A stretch of DNA of 64,000 nt from Takakia lepidozioides (Eukaryota; Streptophyta; Takakiopsida; Takakiales; Takakiaceae): NCBI GenBank assembly GCA_030704615.1, contig CM060733.1:22940001-23004000 (forward strand), given 5' to 3'. The stretch's first letter is position 1; each line of letters starts with the position of its first letter. A program made the position numbers and the translations under genes. Of this stretch, positions 21,607 to 32,218 are shown piece after piece. The notes below the pieces were generated by a model. That model made no database searches and had not been told where the DNA came from. It saw only the letters and a program-made list of their open reading frames with translations.

Positions 21607-22874
21607 TTGTACTCATAAGACGTTGTTTGTCGTAGCCTTGTTGCCATTGACCCCGCGCCCAGTTTGAGCGGGAACAAAAGGGATAGAACCTACCTCTGTC
21701 AGGGGCTGATGTTGGTAGTAAGACTTACCTTCATATATAGAATTAATCCGGGCTTTCCAGATATCCTCTAGAAATCCCTTCACACAAGCATCAATCTGCT
21801 GTGTGTGATTTGCCCAAAAACTAGGCCTCAGGAGGGCCTGGGCTTTTGGCTCAGCCTCGAGACTTTCAAAGTTGGTAAACATGGGTACAAGCACAATTCC
21901 CTTGATAGATTTGAAGAGATCGTCTCTTTGGTGACAGAACCCCGGACAGTGTATCGGTAAATGAATTTTGTCTTCAGATGGCCCACACAACGGGCAATTG
22001 CACTCTCCCTTTCCTCTCTGCTTCTGTTTGTTGTTCAAAGGTAGGCTTCCTGCCCTGAGTTTAAATTTCAGTCTTAGTGCCGAGAGTGGGTAGACCCTTG
22101 AGGTCATCCAAGATGGCATCCCCCATGTTACTGACTGGAAACAAGTTCAGGGAAGTTTTCTGCCTAACTTCATTTTCATCAGACAATCTCATGGCAACAG
22201 ACATGGCTTTGGACACTACAGCCTCTGCCGGGACTTAGCCTCTGTTTCCAAGATATAGAGTCGATTAACTTAGGATATCTGGTGTTGGTCATATGTTGCA
22301 GCTGACCCCACCATATGTGCTTGAATTCATCTTGTCGGGAGCTTAAGGACGGAATGCCAAACTCACCCCCACCAGCCATATTGGCTGTTTTGGAGCATGC
22401 TTACATACACTCCTTAAGCACCCCCACTTCAATGGATTCTAGAGACTTAGCCTGGTTGGAGTTATCAACCCATATTGCAGATCCGTACTCCAAGGCAGGT
22501 CTAATAACGCGACAAAGCATGGTTTTCTTAACCTCAGAGTTGACCTCTCTGCAGTGGAAAAAATCAGTGAGCCCTAGAGCTTTGCCCTTGCCAGTTTGAA
22601 CAACTTTCCGGATATGTGCATCCCAATTACAATTGGAGAAAAACTCAACGCCCAGGTAAGTGTAGGAAGGGAGGACCGGGATCTCTTGGCTACCCCACTG
22701 CCACTTAAGATCACTTCCTCCCTCTCCTCTGTCGTTGAATGCTACCACTGCACATTTGCTGTCATTAGCCTCTAGCCCCCAAAGATCAAAGTATCTCTTT
22801 GCGCAATCAATCAACTCCTGGAGATTGGTTTGAGTCTCCCCTATGCCTGCAAAGTCATCCGCAAACATAAGGGC
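21607..22874 (-). mobile_element. 5'-truncated LINE retrotransposon
   Basis: The minus strand encodes the C-terminal part of a LINE ORF2. The reverse transcriptase catalytic block is MFADDFAGIG (FADD) at about 22868, with SYTYLGVEFF downstream. A zinc-binding reverse-transcriptase domain follows (RAGSLPLNN, then CNCPLCG, HLPIHCPGF) at about 22050-21930. The 15-bp duplication on both sides shows target-primed insertion, and truncation just upstream of FADD is typical of incomplete reverse transcription. There is no poly(A) tail at the 3' end (about 21607). The coding frame is broken near 22120-22400. Confidence 0.9.
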
Positions 22875-22889
22875 TGTTTAGGCCACAGA
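22875..22889 (+). repeat. target-site duplication of the LINE (right copy)
   Basis: Exact second copy of the 15-bp sequence at 21592-21606. Confidence 0.9.
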
Positions 22890-23341
22890 ATAGGCTACTG
22901 GCTACAAGCCTAATGCTGGATTACAGCCAGTGTTCGCCATGGGTATGACGAGTGCACAAAGACGAATTACGACTATGTGAGTGTAGCATGCATGATGCAG
23001 CAAAGTAAGAAATTGCAGATTGCTGGGCTGTGAAAATTGAAGTGGAGTGGGTACTTCTACAAAGCCTCCATACTGGTGGCATCGTGACATGGAAACATCA
23101 TCCGACAAAAATGAGGGGAATGGGTAAGGGTTCTTCTCAACAATAGCACAGAATTGCACAAGCCATGGTGGTGGCTCTGCCAGAAGTTCAAACCAGCATT
23201 AACAGTCATGGTAATGGCGTGCTAGTCATAGTGCAGCCTGCAAGAAATCTTAGCCCCTCTACAGTACAGGTGAACTTCACTACCACCCATGGACCTCTTG
23301 ATATCTGGATAGCAGTGAACAAGCATGTTGCCATAAAAGCA

Positions 23342-25590
23342 TTACACATCAACGTCAGGCAGCTCGTCCGGGCTGTCATCTTCTTCCTCATCGGTACTGT
23401 CATTCTCCACCACAATGGGGGCCTCGTTGCGCACATCCCGGTATAGTGAGGCAAGAACTTCGGGAGTCACTTCAATTGTCTGGCCCAAATTCGGGCCTGC
23501 AACATGTGTCTCTTCGACTCGTTCAGGGGCTAAGAGGCCTTCCACACTACGAAGATCATCGTTACCAATTGACACATCACAAACCACCCGAGAAGATCTG
23601 GGGCTTTTCTCAAGGACCACATTCCACTGAGGTTCATGAACACAAGTGTTTAAAAATACCTGCTCCACTTGTGACGGCAGCACGAATGGCTACTCTTGTG
23701 GAGCCAACATTTGGGAGAAATTCAATGTGAACCCACAATCATCCTGCTTCATGGATGCAGGCTGATTGCGGCTCCCCTTCTTTTCCCGAACCCAAGAACA
23801 CAACATCACAATGGGCCTTGTCTTCCCATAGTCAATTTCCAGTATCTCCCTAATGACACCCACGTATCGCAGGCTTTTACCACCTCCTCTCCTGCACTAT
23901 TTGTAGATACATGGTGGAAAACAGATGACACCCCTGAGTCATATGACACTTTACTTGTGCCAATATTGGTTGAAGACACCCTGTAGTGGTTTCCATAAGC
24001 TGACATGCTATTGTATGAAGTTGCAATGATCGAGGGAGGCCTGGACAAGTCCAACATTTGGCAATACATGGGATCACATTCGGAATTGGGAATCCTTGCC
24101 ACATGTGAGCGCACAGCATCAACCAGCCAGTCTGCATATTTGGGAGGAAAAGCCAAGTCAGATGGGTACTCATAGTCCTCCCCGTGAGCTGCCCTCCCTT
24201 CAGCACGTTCTTCCTTTAGAAACAACCAGCGACTTGCCTCCACACGTGCTCGAATTGTTTCATACATCCTGACATATATGAATGTGTCCCTCCCGTGAGA
24301 ACCAACACGTGCACATAATGCAATTACATGACAACCAGCAACTACAAACAAGCATAAACAGGAAGGGAATGAACTGTTGCATTGTCACCTTTGTTAATGA
24401 GCTTCTCACTTACTCGAACATGGTGCGCATGCTAGGATAGTTTTCAATGATGTACTGGTGGAGAATTGAACACAGATCTGCCATGAATTTGCGGGGTTTC
24501 CCTGCTCCTTCCAACACGCAGCCAGACACAGATTCCTCCTCTCCTGCATCCCACACTCTCCGTCTAGTAGCATCAAAACTGGCCATGTATTCTGTGCAAA
24601 AGCTAAGAGCCTCCTCAAACATGTAGCCCTCGGCCATACTGCCTTTGGGCTTTGCCATGTTGCGAACGTACCCTTTGTAATCCTTCATAGCCCGCTCCAC
24701 AGGGTACATCCACCGGGAGGTGACAGGGCCACACAAATCCAGCTCGTCAACTAGGTGAATAAGCAAATGTGTCATTATATCAAAAAAAGAGGGTGGGAAC
24801 TCTTTTTCAAGGAGGCGGAGTGTGACAATCGCCTCCTTCTTCAGCTCTTCGTGCTTGCTAGGATCAACCACTTTTGCACAGAGTTTGTGAAACACTCGGG
24901 ATACTCGCAATATGGCATTTCGTACGCCCTTAGCCATTAAACCACGTAGAGCAAGAGGGAGAACTTGCTGCATAAGCACATGGTAGTCATGTGACTTTAA
25001 TTGTGAGAGTTTTTTTCTTAACAACATGTTTTTTAAAGGCAGATGCATACCCCGTTGGCACTTTCAGCTTTGTGATTGTGTTCAGGAACACCCTCAGCTC
25101 ATCTCCTGTGAGCATATACGGCGTTGCGGGCATCACGAATGTGTTCTCCCTCGTGGGATGCCTTTGCAACCACAGGTGGGGACAAATGCCTTGTAGCTCA
25201 AAGTCACGACGCACCTTCATGGTATCCTTTTCCCCAAAAATTGTCTTGATGATATTTTCTGTGACATTCTTCTCGCAATGCATCATGTCAATTCATGTGC
25301 CAAAACGATTCACAATAAAGTCAAATGGTGACACAAATATGCCAACACACTAACACACATCTCTGAATAAAAAACAAATGCACAAATATGCGAAATAGAC
25401 AAGCATGAGTGAGGAGTCCCCGTACCTCCCAATAAGGCAGACGATACAGAATGGACAGCTGCTTGACACCATGGATTTTTGAGGGATCAGCCTCTGCGAT
25501 TGATTCCTCATCCTCAACCCATTTTGAGTATTCCTCAGCACGCGTCTTAATTTCACTGCCTGTCAATGGAGCATGTCCCCGGGGGTGCAC
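23342..25590 (-). pseudogene. CACTA TNP2-like transposase (C-terminal half)
   Basis: The order of blocks fits plant TNP2 transposases. KIHGVKQLSILYRLPYWE comes at 25500-25430, followed by a probable intron (GTACGG donor). Next come IDMMHCEKNVTENIIKTI and ICPHLWLQRHP (25280-25150), then LKSHDYHVLMQQVLPLALRG (25000), LAKVVDPSK-like and FFDIMTHLLIHLVDEL, SRWMYPVERAMKDYKGYVRN, all of the DUF4218 type. After a GTAAGTGAG donor near 24415 comes the DUF4216-like part (SYDSGVSSVF), then YWKLTMGR, QVFLNTCVHEPQWNVVLE, and an acidic tail ending at DVDV. Damage: TGA just before IDMM and a frameshift in an A-rich run near 25013. The N-terminal transposase core with its acidic catalytic residues is missing. 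Confidence 0.88.
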
Positions 25591-25602
25591 TCTTTATAAA
25601 CT

Positions 25603-25860
25603 GTGCGTATCACGAGCGTTCGTCGCCTAATAAAAAAACCCCCTGTATACGGGTCCTTGGATAATTTATACCCCCTCTGTACATACTTTTTGAAGATTAT
25701 AAAATCCCCTCCTGTAAATATACAAAAATTTACAATTTTTGGAAAGTACCCCCTTCTGTATGTATATTCTCATTTTTCATCATTAAAAATAACCCTCCAA
25801 TATGTATATGTATGTTTTTATATTATATCGAATTTATTCATTTAAAACATAATAAAATCT
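25603..25860. repeat. imperfect ~40-bp repeats downstream of the 244-codon ORF
   Basis: Five imperfect repeats combine a C-run and TGTATATAC-like text (CCCCCTGTATAC, CCCCTCTGTACATAC, CCCCTCCTGTAAATATAC, CCCCCTTCTGTATGTAT, CCCTCCAATATGTATATG). They are very AT-rich between the C-runs and unlike the neighbouring DNA. They may be subterminal repeats of an unidentified element. Confidence 0.55.
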
Positions 25861-25879
25861 AACAAATTAATTAAAAAAA

Positions 25880-26614
25880 TTATTTGCCTTTGATAAAGTT
25901 GTCAAAGACTTTTCGGTCATTTGCATCAAGAACATATGTGTTTGACTTGACATTGTACTTTAAACATGCTAACGCGATAATGGAATCCAAATCAACCATC
26001 ATGTTATCCGTCAAATCGTACGTATAGACCCCTCCTCGAATTTTTTGGTACCATGCTAACCCAATCTCCATATGAGAAGGACGCTCCAATAAATCAACAG
26101 AATCCCTACATTCTACAAACCGCTTATTGATTTTCTTCCGCATTCTTTGAACCCTGCCCAAATACCAAGTGCCTTTGGTTGCTCCTATGCAGGTTTTCCC
26201 TGGTCTACCTTTCCTGTTTGTAGTTTGGATCGCAGTCTCCCCATCAACAAAAAATACAGCACAATCCGAACCCAATCCCAAGCTCGTGGCTTTGTTGTTG
26301 GTAGTTGGTTTGTTTTCTCGGCAAAACAACATCGATGCACTTCTTACTCGTGTCAATCTATCCTTGGATAGAGTAGGGTTGCCATTGAGTTGGCTAACCA
26401 AAGTGCTTTTGAATATGGTCTTCCCATCTACTTTGACAAATGGAACCACTGCCTTCGATCCATCTTTCTCTTGTTCAAACTCATCAATGACAGCATCCAG
26501 AGTATGTCTCAATTCACTTTGAACAAGTACCTCTTCCGCATGATCATCCAAAGGTTGGCTCAAAACATCCTCCATTGAATTGAGGTTTACTATTTCATGA
26601 GCGCATGAGCCCAT
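25880..26614 (-). CDS. unrecognised 244-codon ORF, probably the 3' part of a gene cut by copy B
   Basis: Uninterrupted frame ending in TAA. I do not recognise it. The protein is mixed charged and hydrophobic, with VKVDGKTIFKSTLVSQLN, LSKDRLTRVRS, GTWYLGRVQRMRKK and a late beta-rich stretch (GGVYTYDLTDN…VDLDSIIALA). No membrane segment or signal peptide is visible. The first codons (MGSCAHEIV) lie inside the terminus of copy B, so the real start may be the Met at MEDVLSQ or may be lost: copy B probably inserted into an older gene. AT-rich codons differ from those of the GC-richer element genes beside it. The 'KSTLV…LSKDRLTRVR' pattern looks like a conserved domain, but I cannot name it. Confidence 0.5.
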   Translation of the reverse strand: MGSCAHEIVNLNSMEDVLSQPLDDHAEEVLVQSELRHTLDAVIDEFEQEKDGSKAVVPFVKVDGKTIFKSTLVSQLNGNPTLSKDRLTRVRSASMLFCRENKPTTNNKATSLGLGSDCAVFFVDGETAIQTTNRKGRPGKTCIGATKGTWYLGRVQRMRKKINKRFVECRDSVDLLERPSHMEIGLAWYQKIRGGVYTYDLTDNMMVDLDSIIALACLKYNVKSNTYVLDANDRKVFDNFIKGK

Positions 26615-26645
26615 GAGCCTATGAGCCTATGAGCTCATGAGCGGG
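26582..26645. repeat. left terminus of copy B with CATGAG repeats
   Basis: GAGGTTTACTATTTCATGAG followed by tandem CATGAGCC/TATGAGCC units; inverted counterpart of 14692-14750. Confidence 0.72.
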
Positions 26646-26744
26646 CATCCGTGGAATTGGAATTTTCCTGCCTTTATTGACGGTGTTATGTCCTCTTACC
26701 TCGGTAATAGGGTCTGTTTCTCCTGGTCCAGGATGCGGAATGAG

Positions 26745-27028
26745 GAATTTCGGCGCCGTTATTCCCAAGAGCAGTGTGCTAAAATGGTGTTTTGAAGACA
26801 TCCACCGGGGTATTTCGGCACCGAAATTACCTCTTAAAATGTGATATAGTGCGGTATTTAAAGGCGCAGAACGGGCAATTTCGGCGCCGAAATACCCAAG
26901 TGGAATGTGGTGAAGTGCCTTGTGCTGAAGGCTTCCATCGCAATATTTTGGTGCAGTAATTCATCCGTGGAATTTTTGAGGCCCATATAACGAAGGTGCA
27001 AACTGGGCTATTTCGGCGCCAAATTTCC
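26745..27028. repeat. left end array of GGCGCC palindromes (copy B)
   Basis: Five palindromes centred at about 26754, 26819, 26885, 26952 and 27017, spacing 65-67 bp. Some show CG to CA/TG changes (GGCACC, GGTGC). The first is a hybrid of two copy A palindromes, marking the deletion of the gene 3A interval. Confidence 0.88.
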
Positions 27029-28324
27029 CAATAAGAATGTTAGAAACGGCAGGGTTTTCATGGCTTCAAGTTCCCGGCTCGATGGTGTGCATAAATTACT
27101 TGTAGGGTTCTTCACTGAAGTTTGCGTCTCTTCTGCTTTTATTATAGATTTTGGTTGGCGGAAGAAATGTAGGGAATGGACAAGCAGTCTGAACACAATG
27201 ATTTTTCAAATCGTCAATATTTTCATTAAGTGTTTCAAAACTGTACAACAAAAGGATCCAAATGAGACTTTGCTATGGTGAGGATCCGCTATCACTGTCC
27301 GATGCATCCCTGCCCTCATGCAAGGATGGCTGCCTTCCACCTGCCTCCGAACCTGCACTGCCGCTACCGCTGTTACTCTGAGAAGCCCTCCCCTCAAAAA
27401 TACCATCCTCACCAGCCGGAACTGTCCACCTGGGTGCGGAAGTGTCCTCAACATTCCCCTCGCTCTCGGACGCGGATTCTATTACGAACTTCCCTACTCT
27501 GCCTTTCACAATTCTATGTTTGGCCTCACGCCTCATTATAATTCTCTGCTCATTCCCGTATGTCAATTGCTCTAACCGAGTAGGCCTATCCTCCCTCCTG
27601 ATGGCTTCTTTGGCAGCCGTGTCTGCATAGGCTGGTAGGAAAAAGGGCTTCTGGGGACTCGCGAGAAACGATTTTCTGGCAAAGAATGGCCGATGCGATT
27701 CTGTCTCCTCCTCTGCAACAGGGTCCGATTCGAGCAAGTCTCCCAGCTTCTCCTCGTCGGACGACTCTGCAAGGCTGAGTGTACGCACAAACATAGAATG
27801 AAGTACATTAGAGAATTCAAACAGGGAATCATCGGCAGGTTGCATGGTCCCTACAACCAAAACCAATACACTTACTATGGTGCAACTCACTCGAAGACAG
27901 GCATTGGGGGAAGCGGCTTCGGGCGCCCCTGCATCGAACGAATTTCTCGGACTTCCTCCTCTTCATCTTCCTCCTCTCCTTCCACGTCCTCTTCTGCGTT
28001 TTTGGGATCCTCAGTCGGAGGCAGACGTTGAAGGCCCGCCAAATTGTAATCGTACATCCGTACACGTTTCCATGAGCGTCTGGATGAATGCAGGACTCCT
28101 GGTCCTGCCATACCTCCATGGCTTGCCCGACAAATCACAAAGAATGTCCTTCTCTCCCACATGGTTGAACAGGACGTTATACTCCAGTGGATCAACTGTG
28201 GAATCAACAAGTCTTCCTGCTTCACGTAATTTGAATTTCGAATGTTCCTTCACGAAGCAAAATGCCTGAAAGATAAGAGTCTGCAGAGAAGGAAATGAAA
28301 ACGTCAGAGGTGGCCTACACGTAC

Positions 28325-28350
28325 AGGGGCAATTTCGGCGCAGAAATTGA
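28325..28350. repeat. intronic GGCGCC palindrome
   Basis: AATTTCGGCGCAGAAATT, one base from a perfect palindrome, in the intron 28376-28281. The same intron in copy A holds a decayed copy near 11520-11540. Confidence 0.75.
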
Positions 28351-29577
28351 CATAGCAGAGGAGAACCACAGCATACCTTCTGGCCATCGTTGAGAAGACC
28401 CTGCGTGTTGATGCAAGTCCAGATCTTTTTCAGGATGGGTGCTGCACTTCTCCCCGTCCATACTTTGATATCATTCTCAGTGACTTCTCCATCGGCTGCT
28501 AGCACAACAACACAGCAAACGTCGTCCAACATGTTGGCTGCGAACCCGAATGTGTGGCTCCAGTATCTTTCGTCGTACTTGTTCCACCAGGGAACTGAGC
28601 CCAGCCCCAGTATCTCCTGCCCATCCGGGATATCCACAAGGATCATGTCGATGGAGGCTTTCACCGCCCTGCCCCCGACTGTGCTCTTTTTGCCGTGGCT
28701 CATCGCCACAAAATACTCCATCATCTTTGTGTAGCCAGGAGTGTCCTCCATATCATTGCCAGTGGCCTTCCTCTTCCCCTTCCCCTGGTGGGCCTCGATC
28801 GCCTTCCTCAATCTCGTTATCTCCAGCCTTCTGGTCAGAGCAGTTAGGAAATTTTCATTAACACACTCCACAATTGTGGGTGTTTTGAGGACTTCCCTGC
28901 CCGCAATGTGCACCGCACGGTAGGGTCTGCCAGGTGCATCCTCGTATAGTGATCTCTTCGCAGCCGACCCCCCGGAGCGCTGGCCCTTGTGAATTTTCGG
29001 ACGAGGTGTGGCCCCCTGGGTGTTTTCCTGCTGGAAATCGTCGTCGGAATCCTCCTCATCTGGCTGACTGTGTTGCTGCTTCTTCTTCTTGGGTGTGGGG
29101 GTCTTCGTCTCTTGCCCCTGTTTGCGCGTTCTTTTCTTCCTGTCCTTGGGCTGCTCAGCTGCCTGCTTCTCCATCTGCTCCTTCGCCAACGCTGCCGCCT
29201 TGGCTGACTTTCTCAGTGCTTTCTGCTTGGCTGCCTCCTCTGCTTTCAGTCTTTCCGCGTCCTCTGGTTGGGGATCCGATTGCGCCTTCATAGCCCTGGC
29301 ATTCGCTTCCTTCTTCAAGTTAACCTCCGAGAGGTCAACGGTCCCACTTGGGAGATCCACATACCAGGGGCAGTCTACCAAATGCTCGGCATGCCACTCC
29401 TTCGCCATTACTTCTGTGTACATCGTTCCACGACCTCCAGGTGTCCTCCACGCCAGGAAGAATGGTGGAACCCTTTGAATGGCTCCGGACGGAATGAGTG
29501 CAAAGTTTATGTACCTGCAATCACGAGGCAGTTCAACAAAAATCATTCTACCGATGCATCATGCAAGTGGAAGTTGT

Positions 29578-29672
29578 CAATGCACAAGGTATTTCGGCAC
29601 CGAAATACGGAGTGGACCGTGCCCCAATTACCCAGAACTCACATCTTGCAGAGGTATATTTCGGCGCCGCAA
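29578..29672. repeat. two intronic GGCGCC palindromes
   Basis: GTATTTCGGCACCGAAATAC and TATATTTCGGCGCCGCAATA, about 67 bp apart, inside the intron 29736-29515. Confidence 0.8.
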
Positions 29673-30834
29673 TATCCATCGCTGCTTAACCAAATCATCT
29701 AAACTGCAAATAGGGGGATGCATTGTCAGCAGATTACCTGAACAGGACACGCATTGCCGCTTTGTCGGCACCCTCCTGCTCTTCGATGTATACGCTGCGT
29801 CTTGCCTTTGCAATTTCTCTGAAAAAGAGGTTTGCGAAGCGCCCTCGCCACGACTGCACGTAGTTCTCCATTGTCTCAGGCTTCGTCCAGTCGATCTGTA
29901 ACTTGAAAGTGGTGGTGTTGCAGTCCAATTGCTCCTGGGCGTGGGTCAGTACCTGCATCATGGCAGGTTTCCAAAACATTCATGATTTTGAAATTGCGAC
30001 GATGTCCAACACAGAATAGGAGAAAATTATACCTGATGCCACCAAGTCATGACATTGAGCCAGTCGTTCATTTTGTCGTCTGTTGGCTCGATGGGAAAGT
30101 GGTACAGCAGCTTCGTGTTTGTATGGCCGTTCCAGATTCGCAGCCACCTCGTCTGCAGCCACCTCACATCGGTCAGACAAGAACTCCAACATAAGAATCG
30201 CGAGAAGTCACAAAACAAGAATAAACACATGCTTACCTTCTCCGCCGGCTCAACACAGGACACTGCGATGTGATGAAGTTTCTCCATGGACATTTCCGGT
30301 TTCATGGGTCTGGAGTAATGCAGTCCTATCTCCGCCAGGAACTCGGCACCAAGACCAGGGTCAGCGATTGCAACTTGCTTAACAAGTTTGGACCTGTACT
30401 TGGTCCGGGATTGCTTCCCTGCCTGCACAATATGACTCTCTATCGACGCGTCCGCCTTGTTGGGGGCATCATTCTCAAAGAACTGCCTTTTGGCATAGGC
30501 CAAGTCATCCCTGATGTTCGTCTGCATTCCCATACCCAGCAGATACAGTCAGGCCACGGATCCCTGCAACAAATAACATTAAATTGATACTGAAATTTGA
30601 GATGAACCTCACCGAATAGAGGATCTCCACCATGGCGTCCAGTGTTGGTCGGTACCAGGTGCGATCTGCTTTCGCTAGGGACTTCCTGTACAGCTCGGGA
30701 TCGAGGGACTTTTGGAAGTCCGTCAGCGGAGCTGTCCCCACTTCTTGCACTCTGTAGAGCGTATGTGCCAGATGAGTTTCCACGAAGGCCCTCTCTGTTA
30801 CCCTGCCATGGAGAAAAAAAACAACATGAAAATA

Positions 30835-30918
30835 TGATTTCGGCACAGCAATCCAATTTCCAGTTCATAGAGTGCATGACAGTGGTGAACATTGCCTATT
30901 TCGGCGCCGCAATAGGCA
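30835..30918. repeat. two intronic GGCGCC palindromes
   Basis: A decayed copy near 30840 and a good one at about 30896-30915 (CTATTTCGGCGCCGCAATAG), inside the intron 30946-30803 just after the ParB exon. Confidence 0.75.
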
Positions 30919-32218
30919 GTACACAAGGATGTAATTGTATACTTACAGATTTATATCCGCCATGGCACCCTTCAACAGTCCTCTGTCCCTGACGTCCACC
31001 TTCACGACAATGCAGTCCACCATGTAATGCCAACTGATATCTTGCGGATGCATTTCAGCAATGTACTCTGTCCAGGCAAGCATCCTGTGGTTCCCGTCCC
31101 AAACGAAGAACATCTTCCCTTCCATGTGTGCGAATGTGGGATTAGTCTTCAGATAGGCTTCAAACTCGGCATTAACAGTGTGCCAGTGGGGGCCCCAATT
31201 CTGAAGCTCCTCTGCAGTGGGGCCCCTTGTGACACCCTGGTCATTCTCAATGGAAACGTAGAATGCTGCCGACCCCCGTCTGTACCCTTCTCTGAAGTTG
31301 TGCTTCAGTCGATCGATATCCCCTGGCAGTGCTTGCCTTACAACTGGAAGGCTTACCATGCGACACAAAGGAACTTTGAGGTTCTCCGGATACACCATGG
31401 AGCCCAAAACGCGGCCTATGTTGCTATGAGTCTCTGCCAGCAACCTGTTTGCTGCTATGTTCATGTCTCGTGCGCTCATGAGCATACCCGCCACCAGTTT
31501 CTTACTTGTATCACCTCTGTCACTTCCCTCACCCCTCTCACCAGCCTGTGTACTGTCCTGGAGGTTTTGCTCCTCCGCAAGCTCCAGCAGGTTCTGATCG
31601 TCGCCAAGTCGTACCACGTTATCGTCCTCTCCTTCTGTCAGTTGAATGGGCCGCCCTTCTGCAGATCCGACTCCCACATCTCCAGCGGCCTCCACCGCAT
31701 CTGTGTTTTCTGAAATTGACTGCAAACCCAATATCTCCGCTTCCAGTCTCCCTAGGGGTTTTACTGGCGAAGCCATGGGCTCCTTCTGCTTTCTCGGCTT
31801 CCGAACTCTAGGTGGGCTTTTCGGAGGCGATATCTGAGGTGTTGAATGAGGACTCGTCTGCCTCGATGCACTTCCACCTTGTGAGCGCAGCACCCGGGCA
31901 GGAGTATCCAAAGTTGACTGTGTTGCCTCGCCCCCCTGCGATCCCTCCCCAGCTCCCATGTCAAACAAACAGGAAAACATGAGACACTGCACGCCAAAAA
32001 AAAGGTGTAAAAGGAATATTGCGTATGGAGTGCTTCACATCCGCGAAGCACGAATCTCTCACTGGTGGGCGATCCGAGTCTCCGGATAACGAGGTCTGCA
32101 TTTCATGCATGAGACGGAGCTTAAGTCGTGTCGTCGGCGGCTTCCCAAAATCCCGCGTCCTCCTCTTTGCCGGAGTCGCCTGACCTTCCACAAACTCTAT
32201 GCTACCACTATGCCGCAT

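Larger units (their letters stand above)
19978..25590 (-). mobile_element. CACTA-3: autonomous-type CACTA element, 5' truncated, hosting a LINE
   Basis: The left terminus at 19978 reads CACTACAACAGATTCCGGCT, close to the CACTA-1 and CACTA-2 ends. The minus-strand TNP2-like transposase at 23342-25590 has its 3' side towards that terminus, the expected order. A LINE splits the 3' region. The 5' terminus is not found; the element is cut near 25600 by the AT-rich segment. Sequence 20004-21591 and 22890-23341 belongs to the element but I recognise no second protein. One minus-strand stretch near 21180-20850 (frame with RSMERLRREQAIQYVAEQAE) might be an exon remnant. Confidence 0.72.
27273..32218 (-). 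pseudogene. ParB/Srx-like domain + amino-methyltransferase-like protein (gene 1, copy B)
   Basis: About nine exons inferred from frame and splice signals: 32218-32039 (uncertain), 31986-30947, 30802-30613, 30521-30237, 30152-30033, 29952-29737, 29514-28377, 28280-27891 and 27774-27273, giving roughly 1,350 residues. The Ser/Pro-rich N-terminus is followed by VVRQALPGDIDRLKHNFREG and FVWDGNHRMLAW (31098-31084). DGNHR is the hallmark of the ParB/Srx fold. A middle region of unknown fold, a Lys-rich linker and a methyltransferase-like domain with ILVDIPDG (about 28630) follow, then an acidic tail. Bacterial and phage proteins combine ParB and DNA methylase domains in this order. Damage: about 220 bp holding the SAM motif are deleted at 28059, shifting the frame; exon 4 has no clean acceptor. 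The degraded catalytic motif suggests a binding role rather than methylation. Confidence 0.72.

Noticed and set aside
23981-23986. GTAGTG near 23975 as the right end of CACTA-3
   Set aside because: Only a few bases match; the rest of the 25-bp TIR is absent and it lies inside the transposase coding region.
28390-29702. Several plus-strand ORFs of 100-144 codons opposite gene 1B
   Set aside because: Same shadow effect; gene 1 on the minus strand has splice signals and domain motifs, these do not.
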